Shown one piece after another: positions 7,959-12,224 of a stretch of DNA of 12,224 bases (the stretch's first letter is position 1; each line of letters starts with the position of its first letter). The stretch comes from Cyclobacteriaceae bacterium (GTDB lineage Bacteria; Bacteroidota; Bacteroidia; Cytophagales; Cyclobacteriaceae). The notes under the pieces were generated by a model. It was given only the letters and a program-made list of their open reading frames with translations, was not told where the DNA came from and did not search any database. The position numbers were made by a program, and so were the translations under genes. The stretch spans positions 1 to 12,224 of the forward strand of contig JANQPK010000081.1 in NCBI GenBank assembly GCA_028289505.1, written 5' to 3'.

Positions 7959-9248
7959 TTAATAATGACACTTTGCACACTCCAAACCCCCAATATCTTC
8001 CACCTTCAATGGCGCTTTCGAATGCTGGGCATGAAGTTCAACCAGGTTGTCATAGTAAGCATTACCCTTGGTATTTACATTAGTTTCTTGGTGACAATTG
8101 ATACACCACCCCATGGTTAAGGGAGAATATTGCGCCACTACTTCCATTTCTTGGATTTCACCATGACAGGTTTGACATTCTTGACCTCCTACCGCCACGT
8201 GTTGAGCGTGGTTGAAGTAGGCCAGATCAGGCAAATTGTGGACTCGAACCCATTCTATGGGTCTATCATTCTCTATAGCAGCGTATATTTTTTGAATTTC
8301 AGGGGATTCTGTTTTGATCTGGCCATGGCAATTCATACAAATATTCGCTGAAGGAATATTCGCAGACTTACTCTTTCGAACTCCGGTATGGCAGTAATTA
8401 CAATCAATCTCATATTGTCCGGCGTGTAGCTTATGCGAGAAGGCGATAGGCTGTGTGGGGGCATATCCCTGTTGGATCCCCACCTGATATAACCCGTCGA
8501 TTACGGTTTTCAGCGCAAATACACCAAATACGAATGCTACGATACCTACAAAAGCTGGCTTTTTGACAAGCTCCCCCAGTTTGAATCTTTGGTCTATCAG
8601 CTCCTTATCTGAGTCGTCCAAATCCTCTCGCTTACGCAGGAACTTGGTAAGGAAGTTGATTATTAAAAACAGTACCACCAGGATTAGTATTAGTACTATT
8701 ACCAATCCCACTACAATTACAGTTAGGAAAGTGCTGGGTTCTTGTGCTGCTTGGGGGTTCAGTGGCTGACCGCCATCGGCTGCTGCAACTTCAGGCTCCT
8801 TATCGGCTTCTACTCGAATGTAAGCTACGATAGATTCTATTTCTGAATCGCTAAAGTTGAATGATGGCATTACCGTTTGGTTGTACTCCTCATATAGAGC
8901 AACCGCATAGGCATCACCGGAGGCAATCACTGCCTGTGAATTCTTAATGAACAACTTGATCCAGTCCATATCCCGTCGGTCATAGATTCCTCCAAGGGCG
9001 GGACCGACCAGTTTCTGGTCGACGGCATGGCACACTCGGCAGTTTGCATTAAACAGTGACTCCCCTTCTGCAATTACTGCTTCATCAGAAATGCCACCTT
9101 CAGAGGTGGCAGTTTCAACGGTACTGGTATCACTTGCTACCTCTGTACTGGTTGAATCGGATTGTGCCCGAATACTGGTCAACGATAGGAAGAAAAAAGC
9201 AAGGATGGGAAGGAAAATTGAACCTGCAGATCGAAGCGTTGCGAACAT
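7959..9248 (-). CDS. actA: Alternative complex III multihaem cytochrome c ActA with fused N-terminal mono-haem domain
   Basis: Multihaem c-type cytochrome of alternative complex III and first gene of the operon, 429 residues. A signal peptide (likely cut after Ala28 in SIRAQS) leads into a Ser/Thr-rich linker (29-52) and a class I mono-haem cytochrome domain (about 52-150) with C70-R-V-C73-H74 and likely axial Met127 in TVMPSF. A transmembrane helix (172-200), a charged cytoplasmic loop (201-230) and a second helix (231-252) return the chain to the periplasm. The C-terminal domain has five more haem sites, at C283, C304, C358, C382 and C424 (each CxxCH), with spare His such as 272, 275, 347, 350, 406 and 409 as likely sixth ligands. 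The last haem motif ends one residue before the TAA stop. The start at 9248 is favoured because it immediately gives the signal peptide; it lies about 40 nt below the predicted transcription start. Confidence 0.95.
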   Translation of the reverse strand: MFATLRSAGSIFLPILAFFFLSLTSIRAQSDSTSTEVASDTSTVETATSEGGISDEAVIAEGESLFNANCRVCHAVDQKLVGPALGGIYDRRDMDWIKLFIKNSQAVIASGDAYAVALYEEYNQTVMPSFNFSDSEIESIVAYIRVEADKEPEVAAADGGQPLNPQAAQEPSTFLTVIVVGLVIVLILILVVLFLIINFLTKFLRKREDLDDSDKELIDQRFKLGELVKKPAFVGIVAFVFGVFALKTVIDGLYQVGIQQGYAPTQPIAFSHKLHAGQYEIDCNYCHTGVRKSKSANIPSANICMNCHGQIKTESPEIQKIYAAIENDRPIEWVRVHNLPDLAYFNHAQHVAVGGQECQTCHGEIQEMEVVAQYSPLTMGWCINCHQETNVNTKGNAYYDNLVELHAQHSKAPLKVEDIGGLECAKCHY

Positions 9249-9267
9249 ATATTTTACAATTATCGTT

Positions 9268-9284
9268 GGGGTGCTTTTCTCCCC
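9268..9284 (-). other. Possible small hairpin in the actA leader
   Basis: Read on the minus strand, GGGG and CCCC flank a 9-nt A-rich loop within the predicted 5' leader of actA, 20 nt before its start codon. The stem is only four G-C pairs, so it may be fortuitous. The GGGGAG part lies too far from the start codon to act as a ribosome binding site. Confidence 0.25.
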
Positions 9285-9296
9285 TTAAAAACTGCA

Positions 9297-9327
9297 CAAA
9301 TGTAGCACTCAGGCCTTTTTTTTCAAA
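9297..9327 (-). promoter_or_regulatory. Bacteroidota-type promoter of the act-cox operon
   Basis: On the minus strand a TTTG (9327-9324) is followed after 19 nt by TACATTTG (9304-9297), an exact match to the Bacteroidota -7 consensus TAnnTTTG at a spacing within the normal range. Transcription would start near 9290, giving a leader of roughly 40 nt before the actA ATG at 9248. A second exact -7-like octamer, TAAATTTG, lies at 9331-9324 but has no TTG at the right distance upstream, so the first pair is preferred. This is a sequence match only. Confidence 0.7.
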
Positions 9328-9336
9328 TTTATTTGA
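9323..9336. promoter_or_regulatory. Inverted repeat overlapping the -33 element of the act promoter
   Basis: TCAAAT and ATTTGA form a 6-base inverted repeat with a 2-base TT spacer. It covers the TTTG -33 element of the predicted act promoter, where a bound dimeric regulator would be expected to compete with RNA polymerase. The region is A/T-rich, so a chance palindrome is quite possible, and no regulator can be named. Confidence 0.3.
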
Positions 9337-9533
9337 CCTCTAATTAGCGCCTTTAGGGGTACCTGTGCAAGTAATTGAATTATTTTGCTGATTACTAGCG
9401 ATTTGATGAGTGATCTCAATCGATTATGAACATTATTTAGAATAAATATAAATAGTGGCAATGTGTCCAAGTAATCAATTTTAGGTAGAAATAAAGCAGA
9501 ATATGGCTGGAATAATCTATCCCTGGAAAAATT

Positions 9534-9562
9534 TTGATTGCAACAAAAGAATTGAATATTTG
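9534..9562 (+). promoter_or_regulatory. Candidate promoter of the proBAC operon
   Basis: TTG at 9534-9536 is followed after 18 nt by AATATTTG (9555-9562), seven of eight positions of the TAnnTTTG consensus. Transcription would start around 9567-9570, leaving only a few bases before the ATG at 9575 or slightly more before the ATG at 9581. The near-leaderless outcome makes this assignment tentative; no better match was found in the intergenic region. Confidence 0.35.
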
Positions 9563-9574
9563 CCAACTTAGAAT

Positions 9575-10612
9575 ATGGATATGGAAAAACCAGTAGCCAT
9601 TTTGAAAATCGGTACAGCATCTATTACCGATGTTAATGGTGAGCTTAACCAGGCGGTGATGGTGGAAATAGCCCGACAATTGGGTTCCTTACATCGACAA
9701 TACAATTGGATTGTGGTGTCTTCAGGTGCAGTAGGAAATGGAAAGAATTTTCTAAATGACTATCAGGGTTCAATTATTGAGCGTAAAGCGGCTGCCGCAA
9801 TAGGTAACCCTATCCTACTTCAGAAGTATGCTCAGTTTCTGGCTCCTTACAAAATCAATATCGCGCAGAGTTTATGTGAGCGTTCTCATTTTTCCAATGA
9901 AGAGCAACTGAATCAACTCAAACAAACCTTTATGGAGCTATGGAAGAATGGGGTAATTCCTATTGCCAATGAAAATGATGTGGTGAGTAACCTTGAATTG
10001 AAGTTCTCCGACAACGATGAACTGGCTACCTTATTAGGTGTAGGCTTCGGTGCATCTCTGCTGCTGCTAGGCACCTCCGTTTCTGGGGTGATTGACAGTG
10101 GTGGTAATACCATATCCAAAATCCCAAATATTGATGAGAACATCCTTTCATTGGCTACCAGTAGTATATCGAGCCATGGCTTGGGAGGAATGATCTCAAA
10201 ACTGACCTTTGCCCGCTTAGCTACAAAAATGGGGATACAAACGGTGATTTTTGATATTAGAAAGTATGGTGCCATTGAGAAGGCGATTAAAGGAGATACC
10301 GGTACGCTCTGTCTGGCCCATAGCAGTTCAAAAAAACAGCGACAAGAATGGTTATCTAGTGGAAACATTGTCAGGGGAAAAGTTCTGATTAAGGAAAATG
10401 CCTTAACCAAATTGTTAAAAGGAGAGCCTGTTCATCTTGCCGGGGTCTTGGATATTATTGAGCCCTTTGCTAAAGGAGAAGTCTTTGAAATACTGGATAA
10501 AAGTAGAAAATCAGTAGCGGTGGCCAGAGCCCAATACGCTTCTAACTCTGTGCAGATAAATATTGAAAAAGGAAACATTTTGGCCAAAGCAGAGGAGATC
10601 ATACTATTGTAA
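9575..10612 (+). CDS. proB: Glutamate 5-kinase
   Basis: Phosphorylates L-glutamate to gamma-glutamyl phosphate with ATP, the first step of proline synthesis; cytoplasmic. The 345-residue product has an amino-acid-kinase domain (about 5-250): Lys11 in KIGTASIT, SSGAVGNG from Ser49, NENDVVS at 132-138, SDNDEL at 145-150 and GLGGMISK at 202-209, whose Lys209 corresponds to the ATP-site lysine of the family. The usual LLTDxxGLY segment reads LLGTSVSGVID here: Thr is kept and Asp is replaced by Ser; related Bacteroidota enzymes, as I recall them, also lack this Asp. Residues about 262-345 fit a PUA-like domain, as in the 367-residue E. coli enzyme but a little shorter. The start may be ATG 9575 or the in-frame ATG at 9581 (MEKPVAILKIG); neither has a clear ribosome site. 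It begins the proBAC cluster, divergent from actA. Confidence 0.93.
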   Translation: MDMEKPVAILKIGTASITDVNGELNQAVMVEIARQLGSLHRQYNWIVVSSGAVGNGKNFLNDYQGSIIERKAAAAIGNPILLQKYAQFLAPYKINIAQSLCERSHFSNEEQLNQLKQTFMELWKNGVIPIANENDVVSNLELKFSDNDELATLLGVGFGASLLLLGTSVSGVIDSGGNTISKIPNIDENILSLATSSISSHGLGGMISKLTFARLATKMGIQTVIFDIRKYGAIEKAIKGDTGTLCLAHSSSKKQRQEWLSSGNIVRGKVLIKENALTKLLKGEPVHLAGVLDIIEPFAKGEVFEILDKSRKSVAVARAQYASNSVQINIEKGNILAKAEEIILL

Positions 10613-10650
10613 AATATTAGTTAGCTTTACCCAGCTATTTTATCCGCCAA

Positions 10651-11895
10651 ATGGAATCAATTATACCACTGCTTCAGACCACTCAAAAAGCGTCCAGAGG
10701 GATACGACAATTGAGTGACAAAAACAAAAAAGAACTGCTTTATGCACTGGCTAAGTTGCTACAGGAGGAATCCGTAAACATTATCCAGGAGAATCTTAAG
10801 GATGTTAACCGCATGGACCCCAAAAACCCCAAGCGGGATCGACTGATATTGAATCACGAGAGAATAAGAGACCTTATTACCTCGTTACAACAGGTTGCTA
10901 ATCTACCTGATCCCAGCAAACGTAGCCTTTCAACTCAGGAACTGACGAATGGATTAGTGATTGAAAAAGTGACCAGTCCTTTAGGGGTGGTGGGTATTAT
11001 TTATGAATCAAGGCCTAACGTGACCATAGATGTGGCGTCTTTATGCCTTAGATCTGGTAATGCTTGCATCTTGAGAGGAGGATCAGATGCTTACCATTCG
11101 AATAAAAAGCTGGTGCAACTGATACATCAGGTTTTGGATAAGTATGGCATCGACCGCAGTGTAGTGCAATTGATTCCCACCAACAGAAAATTTGTGAATG
11201 AATTGTTAAATGCCTCCAGATATGTGGATATCATTATCCCCCGGGGATCACAGGAATTGATTGATTTTGTTAGGGCAAACTCTAAAGTTCCCACCATTGA
11301 AACCGGGGCTGGGGTCTGTCACACCTATGTACACAAAGATGCTAACCTTTCAAAGGCATTGGATATTGTGGTCAATGCAAAAGTATCTCGTCCTAGTGTT
11401 TGCAACGCACTAGATACTGTTTTAGTTGACCGGGAAGTAGCGCAGATATTCCTTCCCATGTTGGGTGAAGAATTGAAAACGCACCAGGTGGAGATTCATG
11501 CCGATCCTGAGGCATATAGGACCCTGGGGGGATATCCATGGTTATTACAGGCAAAATCTGATGATTTTGGACGGGAGTTTCTAGACTTTAAATGTTCCAT
11601 AAAAGTAGTTTCTGGAATCAGTGAGGCTTTGGACCATATACAGCAATTCTCCTCAAAGCATAGTGAGGCTATTGTCAGCGATAATCAAGATACTTGTGAC
11701 AGGTTTCTTCAGGAGGTGGATGCGGCGGCAGTCTACACCAACGCCAGTACCCGGTTTACTGATGGTGGCGTATTCGGACTTGGGGCGGAGATCGGAATCT
11801 CCACCCAGAAACTTCATGCCAGAGGGCCTTTCGCTTTAGAAAAGCTGATAACCGAAAAGTGGATCATTCGAGGCGAAGGGCAAATCAGAACATAA
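10651..11895 (+). CDS. proA: Glutamate-5-semialdehyde dehydrogenase (gamma-glutamyl phosphate reductase)
   Basis: Reduces gamma-glutamyl phosphate with NADPH to glutamate-5-semialdehyde, which cyclises to pyrroline-5-carboxylate; second step of proline synthesis, normally working with ProB. The 414-residue length is normal for the family. Seen motifs: GVVGIIYESRPNVTIDVAS (112-130) and LRSGNACILRGG (133-144) of the cofactor fold, the catalytic Cys251 in SRPSVCNALDT, and the family signature around DHIQQFSSKHSEAI (328-341), followed by TRFTDGGVFGLGAEIGIST (367-385). No truncation or frameshift is apparent. It starts 38 nt after proB; the spacer holds a weak 5-bp stem (10622-10637) that is too short to call a terminator. 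It stops 6 nt before proC. Confidence 0.97.
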   Translation: MESIIPLLQTTQKASRGIRQLSDKNKKELLYALAKLLQEESVNIIQENLKDVNRMDPKNPKRDRLILNHERIRDLITSLQQVANLPDPSKRSLSTQELTNGLVIEKVTSPLGVVGIIYESRPNVTIDVASLCLRSGNACILRGGSDAYHSNKKLVQLIHQVLDKYGIDRSVVQLIPTNRKFVNELLNASRYVDIIIPRGSQELIDFVRANSKVPTIETGAGVCHTYVHKDANLSKALDIVVNAKVSRPSVCNALDTVLVDREVAQIFLPMLGEELKTHQVEIHADPEAYRTLGGYPWLLQAKSDDFGREFLDFKCSIKVVSGISEALDHIQQFSSKHSEAIVSDNQDTCDRFLQEVDAAAVYTNASTRFTDGGVFGLGAEIGISTQKLHARGPFALEKLITEKWIIRGEGQIRT

Positions 11896-11901
11896 TTCGC
11901 A

Positions 11902-12224
11902 ATGAAAAATAACATAGCTATCATAGGAGGAGGCAATCTAGGTGCCTCAATTGCGCAAGGTTTGGTTAAGAGCGGGCATGTACTGCCAGAAAATTTAATT
12001 GTTACCCGTAGAAAGCTATCAGGACTGGATTCATTAAGTGAACAGGGCATAAACACTACCACCAGCAATGTAGACGCTGTTCAAAAAGCCGGGATGGTGA
12101 TTATTGCAGTAAAACCCCAACAAATAGATGAGGTATTGGCAGAGATTAAGCAATCTCTCAATCAATCTAATCCATTATTAATTTCAGTGGTTACCGGAAT
12201 CACTACCAGTCATATTTCTTCGTT
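11902..12224 (+). CDS. proC: Pyrroline-5-carboxylate reductase, 3' end missing
   Basis: Reduces pyrroline-5-carboxylate to L-proline with NAD(P)H, the last step of proline synthesis; cytoplasmic. The first 107 codons are present and the frame stays open to the window end; the full family length is about 265-280 residues. The N-terminal Rossmann fold is clear: IAIIGGGNLGASIAQGL with the glycine-rich dinucleotide loop, VTRRK at the end of the second strand (the Arg pair suits NADP phosphate binding), and the family motif AVKPQQ followed by a SVVTGIT strand near the end. The C-terminal dimerisation and substrate domain is outside. A 6-nt gap after proA indicates the same transcript, completing glutamate-to-proline in one operon. 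Confidence 0.95.
   Translation, partial: MKNNIAIIGGGNLGASIAQGLVKSGHVLPENLIVTRRKLSGLDSLSEQGINTTTSNVDAVQKAGMVIIAVKPQQIDEVLAEIKQSLNQSNPLLISVVTGITTSHISS

Larger units (their letters stand above)
9249..9574. other. Divergent intergenic region between actA and proB
   Basis: This 326-base stretch separates the two divergent operons and contains no convincing gene. The actA-proximal end (9268-9340) carries a consensus promoter for the act operon, an inverted repeat on its -33 element and a short G/C hairpin. The middle (about 9340-9530) is A/T-rich with two 8-base palindromes (CTAATTAG at 9340-9347, AATCGATT at 9418-9425), which are too short to interpret. The proB-proximal end holds a weaker promoter-like pair. 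Two minus-strand open frames (up to 103 codons) cross it, but they overlap the promoters and the proB start, are low in complexity and look like chance. No terminator is needed here and none was seen. Confidence 0.8.

Noticed and set aside
9403..9419. TTGA-N9-TCAA resembling a CRP/FNR-type site
   Set aside because: The spacing is wrong for the family (N6 in the usual TTGA/TCAA form) and the site is far from the best promoter.
9309..9679. Two overlapping minus-strand frames (103 and 80 codons) across the actA-proB intergenic region
   Set aside because: They overlap the predicted promoters and the proB 5' end, overlap each other in different frames and have compositions typical of translated A/T-rich noncoding DNA.
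9913..10410. A 165-codon minus-strand open frame inside proB
   Set aside because: It is antisense to conserved kinase motifs of ProB, its product resembles nothing known, and it has no promoter or neighbour to support it.
10622..10637. TAGCT-TTACCC-AGCTA stem followed by TTTTA between proB and proA
   Set aside because: Only five base pairs with two G-C pairs and an interrupted T run; too weak for a terminator and its position would separate two genes of one pathway.
1..12224. A hidden defence system, mobile element or other undescribed system
   Set aside because: Nearly all bases are accounted for by recognised core genes with normal spacing; there are no repeats arrays, transposase or integrase genes, tRNA ends or composition breaks that I could see.

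Overview
The window looks like chromosomal core DNA of a member of the Bacteroidota, possibly a Cytophagales-type lineage; the phylum is fairly secure, the order is a guess. Evidence: the gene order actABCDEF followed directly by coxB is characteristic of the phylum, start codons are preceded by A/T-rich leaders with no clear Shine-Dalgarno sequence, and the best promoter matches the Bacteroidota form (TTTG, 19-nt spacer, TAnnTTTG). I saw no mobile element, CRISPR array, RNA gene or sign of recent transfer.

Layout. Positions 1-9248 hold seven tightly packed minus-strand genes, in transcription order actA (9248-7959), actB, actC, actD, actE, actF and coxB (start at 879, 3' end beyond base 1). 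Gaps between them are only 3-27 nt, so they should be one operon. Positions 9249-9574 form a divergent regulatory region. Positions 9575-12224 hold the plus-strand cluster proB, proA and proC (proC cut by the window end).

Respiratory operon. actA-F encode alternative complex III, the bc1-unrelated quinol:cytochrome c oxidoreductase. ActC and ActF are ten-helix NrfD-type membrane subunits (quinol side), ActB is a Tat-exported lipoprotein with a molybdopterin-oxidoreductase-like fold and ligands for three [4Fe-4S] clusters and one [3Fe-4S] cluster, ActD is a small two-helix subunit, ActE a mono-haem lipoprotein, and ActA a multihaem cytochrome. Electrons are expected to leave through haem c to the CuA site of CoxB, the subunit II of the terminal oxidase. 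The most notable detail is that ActA carries six CxxCH motifs: a mono-haem domain joined through a two-helix hairpin to a pentahaem domain.

Proline cluster. ProB, ProA and ProC are the three enzymes converting glutamate to proline. ProB keeps a PUA-like C-terminal region.

Overall verdict: this is a known respiratory complex beside a known biosynthetic cluster. I found no previously undescribed system. The points worth a second look are the ActA architecture, a histidine-rich loop in ActF, and an inverted repeat lying on the -33 element of the act promoter.
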